This document shows positions 1-6,941 of a stretch of 59,775 nt of DNA, piece by piece. Source of the DNA: a virus; IMG/VR virus record IMGVR_UViG_3300035670_000230, positions 1 through 59,775 of that record; one strand, given 5' to 3'. Numbering within the stretch: the stretch's first letter is position 1; every line of letters starts with the position of its first letter. Below the pieces are notes generated by a model that was not told the DNA's origin, ran no database searches, and was given only the letters and a program-made list of their open reading frames with translations. A program made the translations under genes and the position numbers.

Positions 1-127
1 TCGCAGGTTCCACTCAATCAATGGTAGTGTGTGTATGATTGTGTGTATATTTATCCAACTAATTATCCAAGGGGGCGCTTAGGCGCCCCATTTCATGGTG
101 TGTATAAAATTCTGGATAATTACCACG
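1..127. repeat. Left copy of exact 127-bp terminal direct repeat
   Basis: Bases 1-127 are identical to 59649-59775. An overlap of exactly 127 bases at both contig ends is what a de Bruijn assembler with k = 127 leaves on a circular or circularly permuted molecule, so it is most likely an assembly overlap rather than a biological terminal repeat. The last coding bases of the gene at 59406-59675 are therefore repeated at 1-27. Confidence 0.95.
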
Positions 128-377
128 AATGGCTTGTAGATGCCTATCCACAGGAACAACGGGCCTTATATTTATCTATTTATCCATTTATCCATTATAA
201 AACAGTAAGCCCTAGAGAAAAAGATAAATTCCCAGTGCGTGTGATGCGGCTGATGGTAATTCTATAATTTCCTATATCTCATCATACGCTCCGTTCTCTC
301 CCTTTTTTCCCATTTTGGATAATTACTTTAAATTCATGGGCTTACAATTATCCAGCTAATTATCCAGCATTTATCCA
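51..377. other. TTATCCA repeat array, candidate replication origin or operator cluster
   Basis: This lies in the 393-base gap (28-420) without a convincing gene. The heptamer TTATCCA occurs on the + strand at 51, 63, 180, 188, 348, 360 and 371 and on the - strand at 113-119 and 316-322. A related CTATCCACA is at 144-152. Two pairs share a 12-base pitch (51/63 and 348/360), and the intervening bases are nearly identical (AACTAA versus AGCTAA). TTATCCA is the first seven bases of the DnaA box TTATCCACA, and the region is A+T-rich, which fits an origin. A repressor operator array would look similar. A perfect TATAAT at 263-268 lacks a good -35 element. Confidence 0.55.
72..89 (+). terminator. 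Hairpin, probable terminator after the 59406-59675 gene
   Basis: A perfect 7-bp G+C stem, 72-78 (GGGGCGC) with 83-89 (GCGCCCC), encloses the loop TTAG and is followed by the short T-containing tract ATTTCAT. It lies 45 bases after the stop codon at 25-27 of the gene that runs across the circular junction. The U-tract is weak, so this may be a leaky terminator. A second copy lies in the right terminal repeat. Confidence 0.55.
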
Positions 378-420
378 CCCTACTACCATCATGGTTATTA
401 CCCTAATCTAAGGAACCACT

Positions 421-603
421 ATGACCCAGACGCAATACGACCAAGCGCACGAAAAGGCTATCGAAGCTATGAGACTGTATCTATCAGGAATCCTACTGCT
501 GTGCGAGTTTCAGGACCGCATCGCAGCACTCACAGCACCGAGACCCGTACCACATGAAACTGGTAATGCTTTGATTGACCCCGCTTCTGGTATCCGCATC
601 TAA
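421..603 (+). CDS. Hypothetical small protein (60 aa)
   Basis: Start ATG 421 follows AAGGAACCACT, a usable ribosome binding site with typical spacing. The protein has an amphipathic helical N-terminal half (QAHEKAIEAMRLYLSGILLL) and a short polar tail. No domain is recognised. It is the first gene after the repeat-rich region and opens a tightly packed run of small early genes with the same orientation, a usual place for host-takeover factors. That role is positional inference only. Confidence 0.55.
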   Translation: MTQTQYDQAHEKAIEAMRLYLSGILLLCEFQDRIAALTAPRPVPHETGNALIDPASGIRI

Positions 604-624
604 CTTATTTACAAGGAGGACTAA

Positions 625-843
625 ATGACTTGCAATTATGATTTCTGTACTCAATGCGGTAGCGATATATTCCCCGAAACCCTAAAACAAACTGGAAACA
701 AGTGTGCAACTTGTCGTGACGGTGATGCGATATACGCACGTCGAAGCTGGTGCGTGGCCCCAATCAGTAACAAAGCGGCATACACCCTCATCACAGACCT
801 ATCCCTGCTGAAGCAGATGAACCCCAAACGAACGGAGGTATGA
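625..843 (+). CDS. Small putative zinc-ribbon protein (72 aa)
   Basis: ATG 625 is preceded by the strong site AAGGAGGACTAA. Near the N terminus are two CxxC knuckles, CTQC (residues 8-11) and CATC (about 27-30), the spacing of a small zinc ribbon, followed by a basic segment (YARRSW) and a helical tail. Zinc binding is inferred from the four cysteines. The target, nucleic acid or protein, cannot be told. The stop at 841-843 is one base from the next start, so translation is probably coupled. Confidence 0.6.
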   Translation: MTCNYDFCTQCGSDIFPETLKQTGNKCATCRDGDAIYARRSWCVAPISNKAAYTLITDLSLLKQMNPKRTEV

Positions 844-844
844 A

Positions 845-1303
845 ATGAGTAAAGCCTTTCCATCAACAAAACATCGCACCCTTCTACTTTCCACACTTAA
901 ATTACTTGGTATTAAATCCGTTACTGTAAGTTTTCAGGGCGGTGGAGACTCTGGTGAGATCACTGGTGCAGAAGCACTAGACGCCCATGGTAAACCCGTA
1001 GATATATCAAAACACTCCATTGAATGGGAAGAAACCTACGGTTCGTTTTGTAGTGACCAAAACAAATGGGTTGAGGGTAGTCAAGTAACGACTAAATCCT
1101 TAGAAGAAATCTTTACAACCATAACCGAATGTGCTTTGGAAGAACAGGGGCTTGACTGGTACAACAATGATGGTGGGCAGGGCGAATTGATTATTGACCT
1201 ACAAACCTCACCCCCAACGATTAACTTAAATGTGGGTATTAACTATACGGAAACCACAGACCATTCGTTCGACTACACCGAGGAAACCGAGGAGGACAAA
1301 TAA
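845..1303 (+). CDS. DUF6878-like protein (152 aa)
   Basis: The sequence contains VSFQGGGDSGEI near residue 28 and WYNNDGGQGELIIDL near residue 105, ending in an acidic tail (TEETEEDK). This paired 'GxGDSGxI ... WxNNdGgxGE' pattern is what I recall for DUF6878 proteins of phages and alphaproteobacteria, whose function is unknown. ATG 845 has the site GGAGGTATGAA upstream. The stop overlaps the next start (TAATG at 1301-1305), so it is co-translated with the DUF6915-like gene. Family assignment is from memory of the motif, not a search. Confidence 0.65.
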   Translation: MSKAFPSTKHRTLLLSTLKLLGIKSVTVSFQGGGDSGEITGAEALDAHGKPVDISKHSIEWEETYGSFCSDQNKWVEGSQVTTKSLEEIFTTITECALEEQGLDWYNNDGGQGELIIDLQTSPPTINLNVGINYTETTDHSFDYTEETEEDK

Positions 1304-1674
1304 TGCACCCTCATCACCACTCACTCACAAGCGTAAAAATCTGGGGCGGTAAGCCCGAAGATTATCAGCACATACATGACTGGTTTGACGCAACTAAAGA
1401 GCAGTTTGCAGATGCTCGACATAGAGCGTTGAGGCATCACAGTCAGGGCATATTTGAATGTGAGCGTGTATTTGGCTCAACTATAACTAATTCAGATGGC
1501 AAGATTGTGCCTGTGCGTTACATCGGTGAGCAACATATTAAAGAAGATTGTGGTGGGCGTATACCCACAGTTGCCGACTGGTTCCGCAATATCAAGATGG
1601 AAGTATGGATGAATCGTGGATACAAGGTGGACAAGATGACAAACGATCAACATGTCGAGGAGGAAGTGAAATGA
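1303..1674 (+). CDS. DUF6915-like protein (123 aa)
   Basis: It begins MHPHHHSLTSVKIWGGKPED and contains HDWFDATKEQFADARHRALR and a GIFECERVFGSTI segment with a conserved-looking 'VPVRYIGEQH' core. This matches my recollection of the DUF6915 family, found in phages and plasmids of proteobacteria and of unknown function. The many His residues (positions 2, 4, 5, 6 and later HH pairs) could bind metal. It overlaps the preceding gene by one base and the next gene by four (ATGA), a translationally coupled trio. Confidence 0.7.
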   Translation: MHPHHHSLTSVKIWGGKPEDYQHIHDWFDATKEQFADARHRALRHHSQGIFECERVFGSTITNSDGKIVPVRYIGEQHIKEDCGGRIPTVADWFRNIKMEVWMNRGYKVDKMTNDQHVEEEVK

Positions 1675-2048
1675 AGATTAAGACGGATGAATTAACAGGA
1701 GTTGCCCTTGACTGGGCGGCGGCGAAGTGTGAAGGAATGCTTGAAGTTATCCACGACACAACGAGCGCGGAACTCTGGTACTACGACAGAGAGGCCGGTA
1801 GTGATAAACACTTCTGGCCTACAACCGACTGGTCACAAGGTGGCCCGATCATCGAGCGGGAAGGGATTAACTTAGTGAGGCTGGAATCTGCTCGATGGGA
1901 AGCGTGGCCTGATGTTGGAATGAATGACCAGTATTGCCAAGGCCCAACCCCACTCGTGGCGGCAATGAGGGCCTATGTCGCAAGCAAACTCGGCGATGAG
2001 GTGGACACACCAGAGGAGCTAAACCTATGCCAACCCCAACACAAATAA
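1671..2048 (+). CDS. NinX-like protein, DUF2591 family (125 aa)
   Basis: Start ATG 1671 overlaps the preceding stop (ATGA) and follows GAGGAGGAAGTGAA; a longer in-frame reading from 1548 would bury the upstream gene and is rejected. The N terminus reads MKIKTDELTGVALDWAAAKC, followed by the hallmark DWSQGGPIIEREGI at about residues 54-67 and PTPLVAAMRAYVASKLGDEV near the C terminus. These are typical of the DUF2591/NinX family first named in lambdoid phages. Function is unknown. The family is common in proteobacterial phages, which supports such a host. Confidence 0.85.
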   Translation: MKIKTDELTGVALDWAAAKCEGMLEVIHDTTSAELWYYDREAGSDKHFWPTTDWSQGGPIIEREGINLVRLESARWEAWPDVGMNDQYCQGPTPLVAAMRAYVASKLGDEVDTPEELNLCQPQHK

Positions 2049-2137
2049 TTCGTTTAATCGGCTGGGCGTTGCTCGCCGGAGTTGCTTTCCTTACTTTTTG
2101 GTTTCTGATAGCCGCATCATTTATTTTGTTTGGTTAA
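2027..2137 (+). CDS. Very small single-pass membrane peptide (36 aa)
   Basis: ATG 2027 follows GAGGAGCTAAACCT at good spacing and overlaps the end of the NinX-like gene in another frame. The product begins MPTPTQIIRLIGW and continues as one long hydrophobic helix (LLAGVAFLTFWFLIAASFI) ending LFG, with the stop at 2135-2137. Basic Arg9 before the helix suggests the N terminus stays inside. It could be an early membrane-acting factor, a small inhibitor or a lysis-related peptide. The call rests on the ribosome site and the hydrophobic profile alone. Confidence 0.6.
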   Translation: MPTPTQIIRLIGWALLAGVAFLTFWFLIAASFILFG

Positions 2138-2153
2138 CTTATGGAGAACCACT

Positions 2154-2372
2154 ATGGACAAACCCAAGCAAATCGTAGTAGAAGTTGAAGTAGTAGATGT
2201 GTATGGCAAGCCTACTTTTTACCCCCTAAATCACACTGCAGAGATGCTTGCTCACATTGCTGGAACCAAGACCCTAACGCCCCAGACTCTTAAGTTGGCG
2301 ATGGATATGGGGATAACCGTCGATGCACGACACAGACTTAACCCAATGGAGGTGCTTGCCAATGCCACTTGA
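2154..2372 (+). CDS. Hypothetical protein (72 aa)
   Basis: ATG 2154 is chosen over an in-frame codon at 2130 because GGAGAACC lies just upstream of it. The N-terminal half is a probable beta hairpin (QIVVEVEVVDVYGKPTFYPL), and the rest is helical (HTAEMLAHIAGTKTLTPQTL). The family is not recognised. Its last 11 bases overlap the next gene. Confidence 0.6.
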   Translation: MDKPKQIVVEVEVVDVYGKPTFYPLNHTAEMLAHIAGTKTLTPQTLKLAMDMGITVDARHRLNPMEVLANAT

Positions 2373-2562
2373 CCATACAAACCGATTCGTGCAGATACTT
2401 CAAGCAGTACAACAAGAGCGTCTTAAACGCCGAGCAAAACTAGCAGCAGAGCGTGGCGAGTATCTGCAGACCATACCCCCGACCAATCCTGAAGAAGATA
2501 AACCCATTGGATACGAGCGCAGGGAATATTTACATAGAAAAGTAAAGGATCTACTTAGATGA
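2362..2562 (+). CDS. Hypothetical basic helical protein (66 aa)
   Basis: The start is set at ATG 2362 because GGAGGTG at 2348-2354 gives ideal spacing; an in-frame upstream codon at 2323 has no site. The protein is rich in Arg, Lys, Gln and Glu (QQERLKRRAKLAAERGEYL), a probable long charged helix, and ends YLHRKVKDLLR. It overlaps the next gene by ATGA. The high positive charge could suit nucleic acid binding, but no family is recognised. Confidence 0.55.
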   Translation: MPLDHTNRFVQILQAVQQERLKRRAKLAAERGEYLQTIPPTNPEEDKPIGYERREYLHRKVKDLLR

Positions 2563-2885
2563 AAGTAAACAACAAAGACATGGCACAACAGGTGCGGGCA
2601 ACCAAGCAGTTCACAAACAATAACAATACCGTCTGGACAAACTGGGAAGGTAAGTTCTATACCGTTTATTCGTATGGTAGGCACTTTCCCATGTATGCGT
2701 ATGACACCGAGGCTGAGTTGTGGTACGGCAACGAGGACAAGTTTAGTAGGACCACCACCACTCATCAACGCCTCGCCAGACCTGTGGAAGCAGACAAAAT
2801 CAAATGGGTTGGCACGGAGATACTTAAGGATTTACTAGAAGCTAGGTCCACTAGCCGCTACGTTGCACGTCGATTAACTAACTAA
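2559..2885 (+). CDS. Hypothetical protein (108 aa)
   Basis: It is coupled to the previous gene by ATGA (2559-2562). The protein has a beta-rich core with aromatic residues, including TVYSYGRHFPMYAYD at about residues 35-49 and WYGNEDKFSRTTTTHQRLAR after it. The pattern 'SYG-HFP-ayD ... W-n-dkyS-TTt-Hq' recurs in many freshwater and marine phage hypothetical proteins as I recall them, but no function is known to me. It lies in the small-gene run before the MoxR cassette. Confidence 0.65.
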   Translation: MKVNNKDMAQQVRATKQFTNNNNTVWTNWEGKFYTVYSYGRHFPMYAYDTEAELWYGNEDKFSRTTTTHQRLARPVEADKIKWVGTEILKDLLEARSTSRYVARRLTN

Positions 2886-2897
2886 AAAGGAAACACT

Positions 2898-3107
2898 ATG
2901 AATTGGAACCATAGGGTTGTAGAAGTTGATATCGAAGGCGAGAAGATGTTTGAGTTTGCAGAGGTTTTCTACGAAGACGACAAGCCAATAAGTTACACCG
3001 AGCCGTTCATGTATTCAGAAACAATTGATGGACTACGTGAACTACTCAAGCGGCTGGAAGGTGCGCTTGAACAAAAAGTACTAACCCAAGACGACTTCAC
3101 TAAATAA
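2898..3107 (+). CDS. Hypothetical acidic protein (69 aa)
   Basis: ATG 2898 follows AAAAAGGAAACACT. The protein is strongly acidic: a predicted beta-rich N-terminal half (HRVVEVDIEGEKMFEFAEVF) precedes a helical C-terminal half (LRELLKRLEGALEQKV). It is separated from the MoxR-type gene by only 11 bases, with the same AAGGAAACACT leader, so the two are co-transcribed. No family is recognised. Confidence 0.6.
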   Translation: MNWNHRVVEVDIEGEKMFEFAEVFYEDDKPISYTEPFMYSETIDGLRELLKRLEGALEQKVLTQDDFTK

Positions 3108-3118
3108 AAGGAAACACT

Positions 3119-4102
3119 ATGCGATACGCAGACATCAAGCAGTCAATTACACGGCAGTTTCAAACCACTAACAAAGTTGTACCTTACATTGAGGGTGCAC
3201 CGGGCGGAGGCAAATCAGCACTTGCCAAGGAAATCGGCAGAGAACTTGGGTTCGATCGGGTTGAGATGTTCTTTGCATCACTGCGTGACCCTGTGGACTT
3301 GCTTGGCACACCGAGTAACAGCGGGGAGTACACAACGTGGAAACCACCCGAGGAGCTTGCACTTCTTCAGACTGGGCGTAACCTACTTATCCTCGATGAG
3401 TTATCTGATGCATTGACGCCCATGCAGAATGCACTGTGCGGTCTTATCCTTGAGGGTAAAGTCAACAAGCTGAAACTGTCTGACCAGACTCATATCATCG
3501 CCACGGGTAACCGGACCAAGGACAAATCAGGTGCTAATCGGGTTGTGTCTAAACTACGTGGTCGTGTTCGTACATTTGAGTTCACGGAGAACATTGACGA
3601 CTGGTCCGAGTGGGCGCTTAACAACGGCATCGACATAGTTCTTATTCAGTTCTTGCGGTTCAGACCTAACCTGCTCAGTGACTTTGACCCCGATAAAATC
3701 TGCCCGACACCACGTAACTGGGAGCGGGTTGCCATGATACCGACTGACTTGCCCAGTGATATTTACTTTGGCTCAGTGGCTGGTGATGTGGGTGAGGGTG
3801 CGGCGGCTGAGTACACTGGGTTCAGGCGTATTTACCAAGGACTGCCGAACATCGATGGACTACTGATGAATCCTGCCACGGCTGAAGTACCCACGGACCC
3901 TGCGGTGTTGTATGCCCTGACTGGTGCACTAGCTCATCGTGCTACGGCTAACAACTTTGACCGCATAAATACTTATACCGACAGGCTCAAGCCAGAGTTC
4001 AGCGTCATGTGTGTCCAAGATGCTATCAAGCTCTGCCCCGAAATTAAAACAACCAAGGCGTTCGTGCAGTGGGCAGTAAACAACGCCAACGTGCTGCTCT
4101 AG
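3119..4102 (+). CDS. MoxR-type AAA+ ATPase (327 aa)
   Basis: This is a single AAA+ module. It has Walker A GAPGGGKS at residues 26-33, Walker B with LLILDE near residues 89-94, a sensor-1-like IIATGNRT near 126-133, and a C-terminal lid. Length and motif order match MoxR/CbbQ-type ATPases, which work as oligomeric chaperones on partner proteins with a von Willebrand A domain. The partner here is very probably the zincin-VWA protein at 5800-6930, with the 4112, 4683 and 5573 products between them. The ribosome site is AAGGAAACACT. What the pair remodels is unknown. Confidence 0.88.
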   Translation: MRYADIKQSITRQFQTTNKVVPYIEGAPGGGKSALAKEIGRELGFDRVEMFFASLRDPVDLLGTPSNSGEYTTWKPPEELALLQTGRNLLILDELSDALTPMQNALCGLILEGKVNKLKLSDQTHIIATGNRTKDKSGANRVVSKLRGRVRTFEFTENIDDWSEWALNNGIDIVLIQFLRFRPNLLSDFDPDKICPTPRNWERVAMIPTDLPSDIYFGSVAGDVGEGAAAEYTGFRRIYQGLPNIDGLLMNPATAEVPTDPAVLYALTGALAHRATANNFDRINTYTDRLKPEFSVMCVQDAIKLCPEIKTTKAFVQWAVNNANVLL

Positions 4103-4111
4103 GAGGTAGTC

Positions 4112-4672
4112 ATGCACAAACGCTGTACTTCTATTTTACTTGCTGGTGCATACGCCACATTACCTGGCGCCTCTGCCACTGTTAACGTCAACTTCTCAAA
4201 CATTAGTACTAGGTTACGCAACCAACTTACCCACAGTCTTGAGGTGTACCCCCAGAGCGTTAAAGGCTGGGGCAAGACTAAAAAGCTGATGCGCTTTTTG
4301 CGAGAGTATTACGGCTTCAGTGCATCTGTCGCCGAGGAAAATTATATATCTCTGGTTGTTAATGACTTTGACAAACACAAAGATATTTATGAAGAAGCAT
4401 ATAACTACTGCAAGGCGTTGATTACTGCAGCTCGTATGGGTGATGGCGACAAAAATAATTACGAGTACGACATGCGTAGGTTGAAAAGTAGTTATGATTG
4501 CGGTCGCATGAACTACTACCAGTGTTATCAAACAAAACCGTTTGCCTCTGGTGTTGGGTTGGAGTTAAGGCAACGAGTAGCAAAAATTATTCGTGAGAAA
4601 GAAGTAAACAAGTTATCTCAGGCAATGGATGTAGTAAAAACTGGTAAGACACTAACGATGTACATTAACTAA
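4112..4672 (+). CDS. Hypothetical protein of the MoxR cassette (186 aa)
   Basis: ATG 4112 follows the strong site AGGAGGTAGTC. The N terminus (CTSILLAGAYATLPGA) is mildly hydrophobic, but the rest is a soluble, charged, Tyr-rich helical protein (GWGKTKKLMRFLREYYGFSA). No signal cleavage site is convincing and no family is recognised. It lies directly between the AAA+ ATPase and the 297-aa protein, so a part in the same complex is a reasonable positional inference. Confidence 0.65.
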   Translation: MHKRCTSILLAGAYATLPGASATVNVNFSNISTRLRNQLTHSLEVYPQSVKGWGKTKKLMRFLREYYGFSASVAEENYISLVVNDFDKHKDIYEEAYNYCKALITAARMGDGDKNNYEYDMRRLKSSYDCGRMNYYQCYQTKPFASGVGLELRQRVAKIIREKEVNKLSQAMDVVKTGKTLTMYIN

Positions 4673-4682
4673 GGAGAACTAA

Positions 4683-5576
4683 ATGGAACTTAAAGTCACT
4701 TCCCTTTCCGAGAAGGCCATGCTGGTCAAGCTCACCACACGACGGGCAAACCTCAGTAAACGAGATGAGTATGCCGAGTCAATCATTCAACAACAGATGG
4801 ATGACACAAGCCTCATAGTCATATCCAAGTTATTCCGTGACAAGAACAACCCCATCAACCAGCTTATCTCATCAATCAACGAGGGGTACAACTACCATAA
4901 GACACACACTCTGCCTTACATTGATAAGGGTCCACGTATTCTGCCCAACGCCATGTATGAGGAGTACACAACAGAGTTAAGGCAACGTATAAGCAATACC
5001 GAGTCGTTGAAGCTCAAGCTCATGCCCCAGTACGATGTGTTTGTACAACAGGACATAAAGGCTCGCAGTGCATCGGCTATTGCAAAAGGTATTCCACCCA
5101 AAGCAAGTATCGATGACTACCCTGCGGCACATGAGTTTGAAAGTCGTATGGGGTTTGATATTAGGTTCTCTCCACTACCTGACCGCAAGCACTTCTTGTT
5201 TGACTTATCTGATGCAGATGTTTCTAACTTCACTCAGGCCATGCAGGATGTAGAACGTGCGGCTCATAACGATGCAGTCAGTCGGATGCTTGAACCACTT
5301 AAGCACTTGGTGGAAAAACTTAACAAGCCCATCGGCACAGACGGTTCAATCTTCCGTGATACAGCTATCGAGAACGTAGTTGAAGGTTGTGAGCTTGCCA
5401 AGAAACTACTCATCGACGCATCGCCTGAGGTCATTGGGTCGATTGATGGGTTAGTCACTGAGATGACCAAGTATCACGGGTCATGGTTGCGTGAGTCTCC
5501 AGTTGTTAGGGAGCAAGCGGCGAAGAAGTTGGATGACATTGCCCGACAGATGGGCGCTTTTATGGGGGCTGTATGA
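4683..5576 (+). CDS. Helical protein of the MoxR cassette, DUF3150-like position (297 aa)
   Basis: ATG 4683 follows AAGGAGAACTAA. The protein is almost wholly helical, with long heptad-like stretches (ELRQRISNTESLKLKLMPQY and others) and a C-terminal helical part (EQAAKKLDDIARQMGAFMG). In conjugative and phage genomes, proteins of the DUF3150 type often sit beside MoxR ATPase and VWA genes; similarity in length, helicity and position suggests an equivalent. I cannot confirm family membership. The stop overlaps the next start (ATGA). Confidence 0.6.
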   Translation: MELKVTSLSEKAMLVKLTTRRANLSKRDEYAESIIQQQMDDTSLIVISKLFRDKNNPINQLISSINEGYNYHKTHTLPYIDKGPRILPNAMYEEYTTELRQRISNTESLKLKLMPQYDVFVQQDIKARSASAIAKGIPPKASIDDYPAAHEFESRMGFDIRFSPLPDRKHFLFDLSDADVSNFTQAMQDVERAAHNDAVSRMLEPLKHLVEKLNKPIGTDGSIFRDTAIENVVEGCELAKKLLIDASPEVIGSIDGLVTEMTKYHGSWLRESPVVREQAAKKLDDIARQMGAFMGAV

Positions 5577-5803
5577 GTTACGGTGAGATGTTCTTATTAG
5601 TATGGGCGCTGGGTGGTACGGCAGTTGCAGTTATATCCAGACACAGAATAAACATATACGAGAGGAGGTCCATGATCGCAGAGATGATGTTGATTGGGTT
5701 CATCGAGGGTACGGCCCGTATGATTAAAGAGCAGGACGGTGCGAGGTTCGTTAACGTAGCAGAAGATGGTGAAGATGAAATTTTCTTTAGGAGAAGGACA
5801 TGA
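5573..5803 (+). CDS. Small membrane protein within the MoxR cassette (76 aa)
   Basis: It is coupled to both neighbours by ATGA overlaps (5573-5576 and 5800-5803). An N-terminal transmembrane helix (MFLLVWALGGTAVAVI, residues 5-20) is followed by a basic patch (SRHRINIYERRS), so the tail is probably cytoplasmic, and a second moderately hydrophobic helix. Its tight coupling to the zincin-VWA gene suggests a membrane anchor or cofactor for that protein. No family is recognised. Confidence 0.6.
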   Translation: MSYGEMFLLVWALGGTAVAVISRHRINIYERRSMIAEMMLIGFIEGTARMIKEQDGARFVNVAEDGEDEIFFRRRT

Positions 5804-6930
5804 GGCAAGTAACTAAATTAGACAGGGCCAAGGCACAGATTGTGATGGACTATCCGTTCTTCAGTAGCATACTGTTCAAGCGGGGGTTACAAGAGGATCG
5901 CACCATACCAACACTTGCTGTACCACTTAAGGGTGCAATCAGATACAACCCGGAGTTCATTGAGGGTTTACCCGTACCACAGATTGTGTGGGGCCTGTGC
6001 CATGAGGTTGGTCATGTTATTGCACAACACGCCATACGACGTAAACACCGTGACCCTAAGAAGTGGAACTATGCTGGTGACGCTTGGATAAACGACATGC
6101 TCGATGATTGTAAAGTCGGTGAGCGCATACCAGACTGTGTGGACATACCCGGCTCCAAGGACAAGACGACTGAGACAATCTACGATTCCCTGCCTGATGG
6201 TGATGATGGTGGTGGAAGCGGTGGTAGCGGTGATAAGTTCGACAATGGTTTGGGAGATGATGTTGAGTACGGTGAGCAGCTAACCGAGTCGGAGATACGT
6301 GAGATCGAAGCGCAAGCCAAGGTTGATATTGCTGAAGCAGCGCAAGCAGCGAAGGCACGAGGTAAATTACCCGGTAAGTTGGCTGAGATTGTTGCAGATA
6401 TTATCAACGTCAAGACACCGTGGTATGACATCCTTGAGCGTTACATGGTTGGTATGACTAAGGGTGAATACACTTGGACTCGGCCTAACCGACGATTCAT
6501 CGGCGGCGGCATGTACTTACCATCAGCGGGCAAGATTCCAACAATGGGTGAGATTGTCTTGCAGGTTGACATCTCAGGTTCAGTAAGTCGCAAGGAGACA
6601 GACTATTACAACGGTCATATCAGGCGCATCATAGAAATGTGCAAGCCTAGCAAAGTGCATGTCATCTACACCGATACAGAAGTTCAGAGCCATGAGGAGT
6701 ATGACAATCCAGACGATGTACATATTAAACACCAGTCGGGTGGTGGCACTAGGATGGAAGCGGGCTTTGACTATATTGCAGAAAAAGGTATCCAGCCTGA
6801 TGTAGTAGTAACCCTGACGGATGGGTACGACGATTACACCGAGGACCCCGGTTTCCCCACGGTGTGGTGTGTGAGCAGTCCCAACAAGACTGTGCCTTAC
6901 GGCGAAACCATTCACTTTGAAACTAACTAA
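5800..6930 (+). CDS. Zincin metallopeptidase-like/VWA-like protein (376 aa)
   Basis: The N-terminal domain carries HEVGH at residues 68-72, the HExxH zinc site of the putative metallopeptidases that precede VWA-like (DUF2201) domains. A Gly/Asp-rich linker follows at about 133-150 (DGDDGGGSGGSG). The C-terminal VWA-like domain holds the MIDAS-type motif DISGS at 257-261 and a later TLTDGYDD. Such proteins are the usual substrates or partners of MoxR AAA+ ATPases. Peptidase activity is inferred from HExxH; some family members may be inactive. The start overlaps the previous stop by ATGA after AGGAGAAGGAC. Confidence 0.85.
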   Translation: MRQVTKLDRAKAQIVMDYPFFSSILFKRGLQEDRTIPTLAVPLKGAIRYNPEFIEGLPVPQIVWGLCHEVGHVIAQHAIRRKHRDPKKWNYAGDAWINDMLDDCKVGERIPDCVDIPGSKDKTTETIYDSLPDGDDGGGSGGSGDKFDNGLGDDVEYGEQLTESEIREIEAQAKVDIAEAAQAAKARGKLPGKLAEIVADIINVKTPWYDILERYMVGMTKGEYTWTRPNRRFIGGGMYLPSAGKIPTMGEIVLQVDISGSVSRKETDYYNGHIRRIIEMCKPSKVHVIYTDTEVQSHEEYDNPDDVHIKHQSGGGTRMEAGFDYIAEKGIQPDVVVTLTDGYDDYTEDPGFPTVWCVSSPNKTVPYGETIHFETN

Positions 6931-6941
6931 GGAGAGTACAC

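Noticed and set aside
31-267. 78-aa open frame on the + strand at the left end
   Set aside because: No ribosome site, overlaps a terminator hairpin and several TTATCCA units, and the product is made of repeat-derived residues. Treated as non-coding.
263-268. Perfect TATAAT at 263-268 as an early promoter
   Set aside because: No acceptable -35 element lies 15-19 bases upstream, and no start codon with a site follows before 421. Kept only as a weak possibility.
1548-1670. Upstream extension of the NinX-like gene to 1548
   Set aside because: The extension lies inside the DUF6915-like gene in another frame, and the ATG at 1671 has a much better ribosome site and begins exactly at the family's usual N terminus.
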